A DNA stretch of 64,000 nucleotides from Onthophagus taurus (lineage: Eukaryota; Arthropoda; Insecta; Coleoptera; Scarabaeidae): NCBI RefSeq assembly GCF_036711975.1, contig NC_091972.1:32617001-32681000 (forward strand), written 5' to 3'. A program made the position numbers and the translations under genes. Under the pieces are notes generated by a model that saw only the letters and a list, made by a program, of their open reading frames with translations, was not told where the DNA came from and made no database searches. Shown here piece by piece: positions 1 to 10,329 of the stretch (its first letter is position 1; each line of letters begins with the position of its first letter).

Positions 1-288
1 AGACTTGGACTGATAAATACATAGTAATGATCCAGAACTGACGCGGACTTTATACGGAATGATAGAGATTTAAGTAGATTTTATGGAGATATCTACTGGA
101 TAGATAAAGAGTTGATGCAGACTTCAAAAACTTAATGCAGAACTCCGATATTGAAGTATTTGTATTCGTTTGAGAGCAAAAATTTTAGTTTGAATGTACA
201 AATAGTAATTTAATGTAACTTATTGGATTGATTTGAAATAGATTACGGCAATTACCTATTAAATATAAGATTGTACATTATTACGTAC

Positions 289-1170
289 CTCATATTTCCA
301 TATAAAATTATTAGTCCAACAATCACCATGTCCAATAACGCTATACTCGTTCGTTTCCGTAATAGTATTCATATTAAAATGAACAGGATCTTTACAATAA
401 TATTTAAGAGACTTAATGACTTCTGCATCACTTTCTTCGTTTAAAAGAGCCAAAAGTTTGTTATTAAAATTATCTTGGTATTTAATCATATTTTGGATAT
501 GTTCTTCATCATCGGTTACAAAAATTTTTTCTTCGCGTTCTTTAGCCAATTTAGCAAAAAGTTCTGGTTTTTGATCCCTTAAAGCAAACGAGATCGCATG
601 AAATTTTCCATATTCTCTCATAACATGTTTAACGTGATTGATATCGAGCGGTTGCTTACGATCTCTTAAAACATATCCTTCCGCTTTCAAATCTTCCATA
701 ACAAAACTCTCTTTGTACGGTTCGAGATAGGAAAGTACGAATTTCGGATGGGCGTTAAATGGCTGTAAAAGTTTCTTTTCTGCTTGAAATTCGTCGAGTT
801 GATCGAAAAGTTTGTACATGTAAACTTCTGTTGCATATGCAATGTCTATTTTTAACATTGAACGGTACAAATCGGTTTGTGGGGCTGCTTTTGCAATCCA
901 ATTTAATTGAACTTTTTCCCCATTAATATTTTTTCCTGTTACCTTTACTATTGCTAATATACCCATAAAATTATCACCTTTCGTACTTCCGGATGTAATA
1001 TCAAGTTGACAATCACTTAATCCCCTTTTTTCGGCTTCTTTAATTAAAGCATCGATTACTTCATCGTGAAGGAGTTTTTGTGGTGGTGATTTTTCTTCAT
1101 TCTCGATATTTTTGCTTTTCGATATTTCGGAAGTGTCTGTAGTATCTAATGTATGAGTGCCGTTTTCCAT
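289..1170 (-). CDS. EcKL/CHK-like kinase, first exon only (paralogue A, partial)
   Basis: This is the first exon (294 codons) of a member of the ecdysteroid kinase-like family, which are choline-kinase-fold enzymes thought to phosphorylate ecdysteroids or xenobiotic metabolites in the cytosol. Seen: a glycine-rich stretch (SGSTKGDNFMGIL), the ATP-binding-lobe WIAKAAP motif, MEDLKAEGY, and the catalytic-loop motif HGDCWTNN near the exon end. A GTACGT donor follows WKYE at 288-283 on the minus strand, exactly where the neighbouring paralogue at 6904-8625 is spliced, so I end the exon at 289. The second exon, which should carry the DWQ metal-binding motif, is not in bases 1-288 and must lie off the left edge or be lost. 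The ATG was chosen because the paralogue starts with the same MENGTHTL sequence. The family assignment is strong; the substrate is unknown. Confidence 0.85.
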
Positions 1171-1239
1171 TTTAATTTGTAGTTGGTTTCGGAGATTGAG
1201 TTATGTTTGTAAAACCTATCGTAACGACAACTGATCGAA

Positions 1240-1275
1240 ACTGGACGTTTTAAGTAGATAAGTTATGATTATATC
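1240..1275 (-). promoter_or_regulatory. TATA box and initiator of EcKL paralogue A
   Basis: Reading the minus strand, GATATAATC (1275-1267) lies upstream of CGTCCAGTTTCGATCAG. The A at 1242 is 31 bases from the first T of the TATA motif, the usual TATA-to-start spacing. The same arrangement with the same spacing occurs upstream of the second paralogue (8702-8733), although the bases between differ. That conservation is the main support; start-site use is inferred. Confidence 0.55.
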
Positions 1276-1724
1276 GAAATTTAATTAAGAATGTTGTGAT
1301 AAAAAATTAGTGATTGCGATATCTCTGGTGTTGTAGATAATAAAGGATTCAGTACCAAATTTAGTTGATTATTGTGTTCGGACTATAAATGGATGTGACT
1401 TGTTAATCTGTTGCTGAATCTGTTGATTAGTCATTTTTAAGAGGTCTTTTTGTCTCATCATCATCGCCACTTAAAATATTTTTGTGATGTCATAAAATAT
1501 TATAAATTAAATAATTTTTTTTTGAATAATTTTCTGCAAGATTAAAGTAATTTTTGTTTTCAGTATAATTTATGAAACTACTTTTTTGGTATTTATAACA
1601 AATAAATATATTTCGATGTTTGGATCGAAAAGGGTTTTAAATCCGTGTACCATGAAGTGAGAGACTCCCTAAAATAAAATTCACAAAATTAATTATCTCT
1701 AAATTAAATGAATTATCACGTTAC
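1276..1724. other. Upstream region of EcKL paralogue A
   Basis: No gene is seen here. The part from about 1276 to 1440 is recognisably similar to the region upstream of the second EcKL gene (about 8734-8880). The shared words include TTATTGTGTTCGGACTATAA, so the duplication took at least 250 bases of 5' flank with it. The rest is AT-rich and unremarkable. Confidence 0.5.
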
Positions 1725-2200
1725 TCTACGTTTTTACCTTAATACGAGCAACAAGTACACATTAAGTCTTGTATTGTTGCCGAGCGTACCTTATATATCT
1801 TAGACTTGAGATATCCCCATAAAAATAGTCATATGAGCTCAGGTCTGGCGATCATGGAGGCCAATAATTATAATGAATTTTTACTAATGAGGTGGTTCGG
1901 CAAAAATTCTCTTAGAAAGTTCAATGTAACTATAGCTGTTTGACAAGTTGCTCCATCTTGTTGTAAATAAGTATTCTGATTCATAGGCACTTATGGGATG
2001 AAAAAGGTTTTCACATCAAACTTTAACTTTGGCCAAATAGAGTTCTTGCTCGTGAAGTGGATGAGGGTTTTCACCGGCACAATAACGAAAGTTATGTTTA
2101 TTAACATATCCGCTGAAGTGGAAATGAGCTTCATCGCTAATCCACAAATTATAATTTATCAGCAATTTATCTATTACAACTCTACAACAAAAAAAAATTT
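1725..2200 (-). pseudogene. Decayed mariner-type transposase fragment
   Basis: Conceptual translation of the minus strand gives the mariner/DDE_3 landmarks in order, with stops and frame changes between them. They are ISDEAHFHFSGYVNKHNFR (first catalytic Asp), NTYLQQDGATCQTA (second Asp), and LFLWGYLKSKIY, which follows the third Asp in this family. The N-terminal DNA-binding half is missing. The remnant abuts the LTR element beginning at 2324. It cannot encode an active enzyme. Family-level identity is secure, but the exact limits are not. Confidence 0.75.
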
Positions 2201-2323
2201 TTTTTACCCTGGATATCTGCAAAATTTTATATTTTCTAGTGCCCAGATTACGAATATATTCATGAAAGCACTGAATGTGCTCTTGTTTTTATTGAATGTG
2301 AAGTTGTTATGATTTTTATATAT

Positions 2324-2545
2324 TGTAATAATATCACTTATGATAGTATTAAGAAGTGGCGTTAATACAAAAAAATAAAAGTCATGGAAACAAAAAAAAA
2401 AAAAAAGAAATGATAGTAGTAAATAAACAAAAAAAGCGTTAAGTCGAATTTTTGAATTAACGAATTTCTGTTTGAACCTGCTCCCGAAATATTCTATGAT
2501 ATATGTAAAAATTGTGTTTTGATGATAAAATACACGTTCATCACA
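2324..2545 (+). repeat. 5' LTR
   Basis: This is 222 bp starting TG and ending CA. The first ~130 bases match the truncated right LTR at 4787-4906 with a few substitutions (for example GAAGTGGCG versus GAGGTGGCG). A long A-run lies in its middle. The end is placed four bases before the primer-binding site. Confidence 0.75.
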
Positions 2546-2549
2546 ATTC

Positions 2550-2567
2550 TGGCGCCCAACGTGGGGC
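2550..2567 (+). other. Primer-binding site, tRNA-Lys(CUU)
   Basis: TGGCGCCCAACGTGGGGC is, as far as I recall the insect tRNA-Lys(CUU) 3' end, its exact reverse complement over 18 bases including CCA. It lies four bases inside the 5' LTR, the expected place for the minus-strand DNA primer site. Confidence 0.8.
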
Positions 2568-2646
2568 AATTCAAAAGACAATTAATAATACAATCGTTAT
2601 CCTTAGAGTAAAAAAACTATATTAATTAAAACTAAAAAATAAATCA

Positions 2647-4554
2647 ATGAAGATGTCCGAGAGAAAGACTAGGGGAAGAACTTTATCAAAAACTGACGAA
2701 ATAGAGAGGGAAGAAAGATCTTTGAGTAGAACCACAACGGTAACTCATGACATCGGAGACACAGGTGAAGAAACAACACCGAAACTTTCGACATCTAAAG
2801 ATAAAAAAGAGGAAGAACAAACAAGTAAAGGTACGTCTATAGAGGAGATGATGATTAAATTTATGGAAGAAAATAGGAGAATAAATGAAGAGAATCAAAA
2901 AAGAATCGATGGAAAATTACAAAAATTAAATGAAGAAAATCGAAAAATAAATGAAGATAACAAAATAAGAGATGAAAATAATAGAGTAATAAATGAAGAA
3001 AATCTAAGAAAATTAAATGAAGAGAACAAAATCATAAATGAAGAAAATTTGAGAAGAATAAATGAAGAAATAACAACTAAAATAATAGATGAAAACAAAA
3101 GAATGAGAGACGAAAATAAGAAACTAAATGAAGAAAATAGAACATTAATAGTAGAAAACTTAAATAATTAAAAAAGAAAATGAAATAATTATGAAAAATA
3201 ATCTTGAAAAATTGGAACAACAATTAAATAATCAAATAGAAGGTATAACTAAAGCACTAGATGGGAAGATAACGTATCAAATTAACGAAAAGATTGAAAC
3301 AATTAGACAAGAAAACAATTCAAATTATTACGACAATAGATCAACAAATAAATGAGTATTCCGATAAAATTAAAGAAAATAGAGATAATATTATAAATTT
3401 AAAAGAAGAAACACATAAAAATTTAAATAGTTTACAAGAAGAACAAGATAAATTAAAGAAAGATATCATAATTAGCCAAGATCTAAATAAACAAAATTTC
3501 GATAATTTCAAAACAAAAGAATGTGAAAATTACGACAATGTAATTAAAATAATCGAAGATATAAAGAAAACTAGAAGTAATATGATAAATTTAGATTCTA
3601 CATCGACATTATCATATTAAAAACCGGAAATGTGGCCCAAATTTAGGGGTACCAAGGACAAGATACACCCGATGACATACTTAAATAACTTGATAAGACT
3701 AACCACCGATATTGACGATCCTAAATTAATTTTGAATTTGATTCAACTAACTTTAGAAGAGCAAGCTTTAGAATGGTACGAAATGGTAGCGAACAAATGC
3801 CATAACTTGGATGATTTTAAAAATGAATTTGTGAAACAGTTTTGGAATAGTAACCAACAACACCGACAAAAATTAAAACTATTAAATGGAAAATATAACG
3901 AAAATTGGAAAGTAACCAGGGAAATTTATGCGTGTGATGTATACAACCGTAGCAAATACATACAGGGTCTGGAAGAAAAGGAAATAGCAGAAATTTTAAT
4001 CAAACATTTTGTCAATGCAGATAACGTAGCACTTGTTTATCAAAATATTTCCAGCATGAATGAATTAATGGAGATTTTTAAGAAGATTAGTACATTTTAC
4101 GGAAAACCAAAGAAAAGAAAGGAATTTAAATTATCAAAATATAAACTACGGGCATACAAAAGTAAACTATAACTACAACTACCATAAAAAACCAGAGCAA
4201 AGTCAAAGAAACTACAATTACAATAACAATAACAATATCACAGTTCGTATACTGTGATAATAATGATAAAACCTACGGTAGTAATAATAGATATGATAAT
4301 AATTACTCTCGAAATAGAAATGGAAATGGACACGATAATTATGGATATAGAAATTCTCAATCAAGATTCCAAAATAATGACAGAAGACCACGTAGATTTA
4401 ATTTTGTACCACAGAATCGAAGAAATCTCGCAGAACGAGAAAATGTATATATGAATCACGTGATTTATAAGGATTATTCCGAAGATAGAACGAACCAAAA
4501 TGTGGATGATGTAAAAAAAAAAACGCTGACTGTACCAACAGAAGAAGAATGGTA
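2647..4554 (+). pseudogene. gag: gag-like gene of the LTR element, frameshifted
   Basis: The N-terminal part (from ATG 2647) is a long, highly charged coiled coil built from repeated NEENRKIN-like units. It runs on in other frames through 3172-3620, so one original reading frame has been broken at least twice. From 3630 a capsid-like domain follows: WPKFRGTKDKIHPMTYLNN, then ALEWYEMV and FVKQFWNS, typical of insect Ty3-like gag. After another frame change the protein ends in an Asn/Arg-rich tail (about 4250-4420) resembling a nucleic-acid-binding region. No CCHC zinc knuckle is seen. The coding sequence ends near 4554 and no pol follows. As it stands it cannot make a full-length protein. Confidence 0.7.
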
Positions 4555-4772
4555 AAAAACTTAGGTCAAATAAATCACTTCAAAATTCATACCAAATTTT
4601 ACGATAACCCTCATAATTTCTTCAACTTTAATGAAGAAACTAATTTAATACGATATTAATTATAAGATAATTTAAACCATAATTGTTGTAAAACGTTAAT
4701 TTTAAATTAATAATTTAAGGTACGTTGAATTATAAAATTTCCGTCATCTACATTTGTAAATTTGCCAATTTT

Positions 4773-4786
4773 GAAAATGGGGAAAT
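4773..4786 (+). other. Polypurine tract
   Basis: GAAAATGGGGAAA directly precedes the start of the right LTR. It is the expected plus-strand primer site of the LTR element. Confidence 0.65.
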
Positions 4787-4906
4787 TGTAATAATATCAC
4801 TTATGATAGTATTAAGAGGTGGCGTTAATATAAAAAAATAAAAATCATGGAAACAAAAAAAAAAAAAATGATAGTAGTAAATAAACAAAAAAAGCGTTAA
4901 GTCGAA
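4787..4906 (+). repeat. 3' LTR, truncated
   Basis: Matches the first ~130 bases of the 5' LTR and then breaks off after GTTAAGTCGAA. The remaining ~95 bases of the LTR are absent and the sequence changes to unrelated DNA. Confidence 0.75.
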
Positions 4907-5165
4907 ACATCACGTGATCACCATTCTCACACCCCTTTCTCCGCAAAACAGCTGAGATCTCAGTTATTTGACAATATTGAAGCACTTACACGTGAATCTG
5001 GATAAGTTGTCAAGTGTTAATATTTTGTTTCAATTACTGAATGTCCATTCTAATATATTTGTCTTGTCTTTTAAAACATTCGTTCGTCACGAAGAAAGTG
5101 TAAATATAGTAGTGATTTATTTTGTTATATTTGCGGTGTTTATATAACAAAAAAACAAAAAAGAA

Positions 5166-6180
5166 ATATCACAGACTTTGTCGAGGAGACGTATGTTGAA
5201 TATTTTGCTTTTAAAATGGACAAACTGGATAAATCATGGGTTCCTCATAAAGTTTGTAAGTCCTGTGTTGAGAAAAAAGGAGAACGTTCTGGATTAGACT
5301 TTGGTATTCCTATGATCTGGATGGAGCGTAAGAATCATTTCGATGATTGTTACTTTTGCGTAGTAGATGCTAAATGTTTTAATCGAAATTAAACGTCGAG
5401 ATATCCAGACTTACAGTCTACAAAATTACCTGTTCTGGAAAATTCTGGAAGTGAATGGGAGGGTGAAACATCTACGCCAAAGTTATTTTCTCAAAATGAA
5501 CTCAGTGATTTAATACGTGATCTCAATTTATCTCAAGCTGCTTTGACATGGGTTTAAAAGAATACAAACCTGCTGAGTAGCGCCTTTTTATTGACAGTTG
5601 TAAAACAAGTTTAAAATGCGTCTTACTGCACAATGGAAATAAATTTGCATCAATTCCAATTGCCCATTCAATAAAACTCAAAGAAGAATATAAAAATGTA
5701 AAAATTAGTTTCAGAAAAAATTAATTACTCGGAGCATCAATGGCTGATCTGTGTGGATTTGAAAATGGTTAATTTTTTACTTGATCAATAAAGTGGACAC
5801 ACGAAATACCCTTGCTTCATCATTATTATGTTTGACAGTAAGCATAGCAACTTCATTGGGAACAAGATGTTGGCCTGTAAGAAATTCTTTAATTGTCGAT
5901 AAAGCCAATGTAATAAGGGAGCCGTTGGTGAGCAGAGACAAAATCATACTTTCACCATTACATATTAAGTTAGGAATGATAAAGCAATTTGTAAAAGCGT
6001 TGGACAAAGAAGAAGATTGTTTTAATTACATTTGTAGAACATTTTCGAAGTTTAGTATGGAAAAGTTGAAAGGTGGAATATTTGATGGTCCTCAAATACG
6101 GCAATTGATGAAAGACACAGATTTTATTAAAGTTATGAAGTTTTGTGTTGGTAGTTGAAAATTTCCTAGGTAACCAAGAC
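5166..6180 (+). pseudogene. Decayed cysteine-rich repeat-family gene (copy 1)
   Basis: Segments of one protein family appear in order but in several frames. They are DKSWVPHKVCKSCVE, then FGIPMIWMERKNHFDDCYFC (5216-5390), NELSDLIRDLNLS (~5497), KINYSEHQWLICVDLKMVNF (~5718), and PLHIKLGMIKQFVKAL with GGIFDGPQIRQLMKD (5940-6125). I recognise these as parts of a large protein repeatedly predicted in arthropod genomes and usually unnamed; I believe it is mobile-element derived, but that is inference. Stops and small indels make this copy dead. A second decayed copy, holding the N-terminus and C-terminus, lies at 31262-31815. The 3' end is cut by the non-LTR fragment starting near 6170. Confidence 0.6.
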
Positions 6181-6745
6181 ACCAAAACGCAGGGACATAT
6201 TAAAAATTAATTTTAAAGGCTTAGATAGCGCTCTAGTGCAGCCTCGAATGAAAATTGATGAAATGTTATCCGAGCCCTTAAAGATGTTAACACCATGAAG
6301 CGCCTGTTCAACTTCTAACAATTCCAAATTCCAAATTAAAAATTGGTCCCCCTCAGAATACACGCTCATCACAGGCTCAACGAAAACAGCCAAAATATTC
6401 AGAGAAAAAAAGCACAAATTTCTTCTCGATCTACAGTGGATACGCCATTAAGCTGAATAACCGTCGACACGCCAGTACCACCTTTTCTTTGCTTTAAATA
6501 CGACCAAAGTTGTTTGGAGTCAGTAGCAACCGAATTGTAAACGCGATTGATATAATTTTTATGGTTACGTGCAATAAGATATTTTGAACGACGTTTCAGC
6601 AAAGAAAAAGTAAGGTAGTCCACACGAAATCTGTAGCGTTTCCATTTCCTATTCACATGCTTTTTTTCACGTAACGTATTAATTGTGTCTCGAGAGAACC
6701 AGGGGGGGATACCCTTTAAGAGGCGATCTCGTATCTGGTTACAAT
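6170..6745 (-). pseudogene. Non-LTR (Jockey/CR1-like) retrotransposon fragment
   Basis: On the minus strand: a PWFSRDTINTLREKKH-like segment, then RNHKNYINRVYN and LWSYLKQRKGGTGV, then the start of the RT region (EPVMSVYSE, SKPLKLIFNMSLRFGVL). This is the linker between endonuclease and reverse transcriptase plus the first RT block. Catalytic RT blocks are absent, and frames change between segments. Confidence 0.65.
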
Positions 6746-6903
6746 ATTAAAATGTGGAATTTACTAACTTATTTAGATTTCGAAATTCAATACATAACTC
6801 TTTTAACATTAACTTTATTATAAACAAATTGTCAACAAATAAAAAATGAACATAATTTATATAAATATAAGGAAAAAATAATTAAAACTGTTATTTTTTT
6901 AAA

Positions 6904-8625
6904 CTACGTTTCTTTTAAGTAATCAAAATATCCTTTTTGATGCATATGCACTATAACTCCCCTAGCACGGTCTCTAAAAAGATTATCGTTAACACTTTTA
7001 TAATCGAAAGCCTCCATGAACTGATCGACATTTTCGCTTTTACCGAATTCGGGCACTTCGGTATTATCGCTCATCATGATATGTAAAACCATTGTGCCCA
7101 TATAAACACCGAACGTGCAATGATGTTTCAGTTCGTTAATCAACTCCGAGTACGGAAATAGTTTTTCCGGGTCGCTTCCCATTTCCACTAAATGCGAACA
7201 CAACGTGTAATAATACAGTTGAATCATTTTGTCGTAGTGTTTTTCTCTGAATTCTTGACTTGTGCAAGCGTAAAAGAAGTAGGAAAGATCTAATGCTACT
7301 GATCCGTAACGAGATAATTGCCAATCTAATATACATACTTTGGTCGGCAGTTCTGGATTTTCAGCATCCTGAAAAATTATAAAAAACCTGTAGATTAAGT
7401 TTGTAAATAAATAGTAAATTATTTTGAGATTATTTGTTGTATTTTTATATTTGGGGTTCATTCGATTAGATAACATTCATTATGTTATAATTTAGATTTA
7501 GTGGTTTTTATCATAATCGTAGATATTGTTCGCGTAATACAATAAATTTGATTCAATAAAAATTATGGAAAAATTTTACAAATGTCATTCTAATAAATGA
7601 TCGGTTATTTTAAAGATTAGAATATAATAGAAAATAAAATAACTCAATAAGGAAATGTGTATAAAATACTATACAAAAAAAGAAAGAGGTTTTACTTTAT
7701 CTTTAATGTGTTTAAACTTTATAATAAAATTATAGATTGCATGAAGTCTTACCTCATACTTCCATATAAAATTATTAGTCCAACAATCACCATGTAAAAT
7801 AACACTGTACTCATTAGTATTTTCAACTGAATCTATATGAACTTGAATAGGATCTTTGGCGTAATATTTAAAAGATTTAATCGCTTCTGCATCAGCTTCC
7901 TCATTTAATGTATCCAAAAGTTTTTCACAAAAATTATTTTGAAACTTTTTCATTTTTTCCAATTCAGCGATATCATCCATACCAAATATTTTATCTTTAG
8001 TTTCTTTAGCCAATTTAGCAAAAAGTTCCGGTTTTTGATCTCTCAAAGCAAATGAAATCGCATGAAATTTACCATATTCCCTCATGACGTGCTTTACGTG
8101 ATGGAGATCGAGCGGTTGTTTCCGATCTCTCAAAACATAACCTTCCGCTTTCAAATCTTCCATAACAAAACTCTCCTTATACGGTTCGAGATATGAAAGT
8201 ACGAATTTCGGATGGGCGTTAAAGGGTTGTAAAAGTTTCTTTTCTGCTTGGAATTCGTCGAGTTGATCGAAAAGTTTGTACATGTAAACTTCTGTTGCAT
8301 ATGCAATGTCAATTTTTAGCATTGAACGGTACATATCGGTTTGTGGGGCTGCTTTTGCAATCCAATTCCATTCGACATCTTCTCCGTCAACATTTTTTCC
8401 TGTTACTTTTACTTTCGCTAAAATACCCATAAAATTATCTCCTTTTGCACTACCGGATGTTATATCGAGTTGACAATTAGTTAATCCTCTTTTTTCGGCT
8501 TCTTTAATTAAAGCATCGACAACTTCATCGTGAAGGAGTTTTTGTGGTGGTGATTTTTCTTCATTTTCGACTTTATTGTTTTCACAAGTATCTTTAGTAT
8601 TTAAAGTGTGAGTGCCGTTTTCCAT
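6904..8625 (-). CDS. EcKL/CHK-like kinase (paralogue B), two exons
   Basis: Exon 1 is 8625-7753 and exon 2 is 7368-6904. The 384-bp intron has a GTAAG donor after WKYE, a CAG acceptor before DAENPE, and phase 0. The product is 445 aa, normal for the ecdysteroid kinase-like family. Seen: glycine-rich SGSAKGDNFMGIL (~57-69), WIAKAAP with the presumed ATP-contacting Lys (~91), Brenner motif HGDCWTNN (278-285, catalytic Asp 280), and DWQ (306-308), the metal-binding equivalent of DFG. These kinases phosphorylate small molecules; ecdysteroids and plant or xenobiotic metabolites are the proposed substrates in insects. No signal peptide is seen, so it should be cytosolic. Its closest relative, paralogue A, lies 5.7 kb downstream on the same strand. 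All catalytic residues are intact. Confidence 0.9.
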
Positions 8626-8700
8626 TTTAATTTGTTCTTAGTTGGTTTTGGAGATTGAGTTTTCTTTGTAAATCTTGATTGTAACGAGGAGTAATCGAAA

Positions 8701-8733
8701 CTGGACGTTTTAAGTAGCTGGGTTGATTATATA
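8701..8733 (-). promoter_or_regulatory. TATA box and initiator of EcKL paralogue B
   Basis: On the minus strand TATATAATC (8733-8725) precedes CGTCCAGTTTCGATTAC. The A at 8702 is 31 bases downstream of the TATA start, as in paralogue A. The flanking TACTTAAAACGTCCAGTTTC is identical in both genes. Confidence 0.55.
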
Positions 8734-9829
8734 GAGATTTTAATCAAAAATGTGGTGATAAAAAATTTTATGCAAGCGATATCGCTTTGGTTGTAGATAA
8801 CCGGTACAGAGTTTGATTAGTTATTGTGTTCGGACTATAAATGGAAATATCTTTCTAATCTATTTATGAATTTTGAACAGTCATTTTAAGGATTTATTTG
8901 TTTTTCGTTTATCATCCTCATTTTATACAATTTGCGATGATTTAAAATAATACGTATTAACTAATTAACATATAATTGTACAAATAATAATAAATGCTGT
9001 TTCGGAGGCAAATAAACACCAAAGAAATATTAAACAGTTTGGTTCATCGAAGCTTATACATGATTTTAATAATTAATTGAAATTCCTGTAAAAGATTTTA
9101 GCTTTTCATTTAGTTTCGTTTAATGAAAAATTTACAGAACAAATAACAAACAAGTAGCCGAAGTGGGCGAAGAAACACCCTGCCGAGAAAATAAAACGAA
9201 AGGAAATCAACCAATGAAAACAATTACTTTATTCTTTAAATTAATACTGTAAGTGTTAATTTTTCTCCTAAAATTTTCCATTCCCGTGAAAAACAAAGTA
9301 ATATAGCGACAAATTAGCGAGAATTACGTAAAATAGTTAAATTACATAGATCTCCAAATATCGAAAGAATTTGCCTTGGAGACGGTTAACAACACTCAGA
9401 GGAAATTCAACGATTTCTCTTTAATTTTGAAATGTTTCGAAACCATCAAAACAATAAACGTCGCAACGATTTAGCTTCCTGTGATAGCCTATCAAAACCA
9501 ATATTATCATCAGTGCAACAAACTAGATTTAGTCTTACCGCTCGGCAAGCATCTAATGGGGAATTAACCCCAATAATCAAGACCTAATCGAACATTTCCT
9601 GGAAACCTGGTTTTGTCATAGACGATACCGATCAACACCGATGGAAGCCTACGGTAGTGTAATGAAACTTCCCACCTCGTCAGTACCAATCGCCGGCAAA
9701 ACGGCAATGGATCTTGAACAACATAGAATTTTAAGCAGAAACAGCTGAAACTATAGAGAAATACGAGTATTGTTACCATTATATTCGACAAAGAAAATTT
9801 GTCTTCATTTTTCTTTTCTTTCTCTAGAC
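8734..9829. other. Intergenic, no gene seen
   Basis: The first ~150 bases share sequence with the upstream region of EcKL paralogue A. The rest (about 8900-9829) is less AT-rich near 9550-9720 but shows no supportable coding sequence, RNA gene or repeat. Confidence 0.4.
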
Positions 9830-10175
9830 CTGAAAGACCTCTGAAATATTTTCTGAGAACTTGACTGCTAACTGTCTCGCCATCTCTTTGGTAGTTTGCC
9901 TGATGTCTGATTTCGGGCGAGTTATTTCCAACCACAATTTTCTGGATTCTGTTATCTGGTATTTTACGGACGTGGTTGTGCCAAAATCTCTTGCGCTGTC
10001 TCCCTCGTCTAACAATGTCCTGAACCCTACATTGGTCTCTGATGTCTGAGTTCTTAATTCTATCCCATCTGATCTTTCTTGAGATTGTCCTCAGAGTCTT
10101 CATTTCTACTACTATTCATATGCTTTTAGTCATTGTTGGGTGAATGTAAGTCTTGTATATCCGCACTATACTATT
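9830..10175 (-). pseudogene. C-terminal fragment of a non-LTR reverse transcriptase
   Basis: The minus-strand translation RIYKTYIHPTMTK, then MKTLRTISRKIRWDRIKNSD and RGRQRKRFWHNHVRKI, matches the region after the RT domain in RTE/CR1-type elements, where the protein ends with a basic tail. An in-frame stop follows the first segment. This is only the last ~110 residues of such a protein. Confidence 0.65.
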
Positions 10176-10329
10176 CATGCGTATAGAATTTGTTCAACTA
10201 GTATCTCGTAGACTCTCAAGTAGCAAAATTCCATGACTTGCTCATAAGAGAGAAAATCAAGATTAATTATATTTAGTTTGTAAAGAATATTCCAAGCAAA
10301 CATCGCAAGGGAATTCTGGACATCAGCAT

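Larger units (their letters stand above)
2324..4906 (+). mobile_element. Non-autonomous LTR retrotransposon carrying only gag
   Basis: Two direct repeats starting TGTAATAATATCACTTATGA (2324 and 4787) flank a 2.2-kb body. A tRNA-Lys primer-binding site follows the left repeat and a polypurine tract precedes the right one, so this is an LTR retrotransposon. The body encodes only a gag-like coding sequence, now broken by frameshifts. No protease, reverse transcriptase, RNase H or integrase motif is present between gag and the right LTR, only about 230 bases. The right LTR stops after 120 bases, so the copy is 3'-truncated and no target duplication can be read. It would have depended on an autonomous partner for reverse transcription. 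Confidence 0.8.

Noticed and set aside
2686..3098. Antisense open frames opposite the gag coiled coil (Phe/Ser-rich)
   Set aside because: They are the complement of the repetitive GAAGAAAAT coding sequence and have no independent support.
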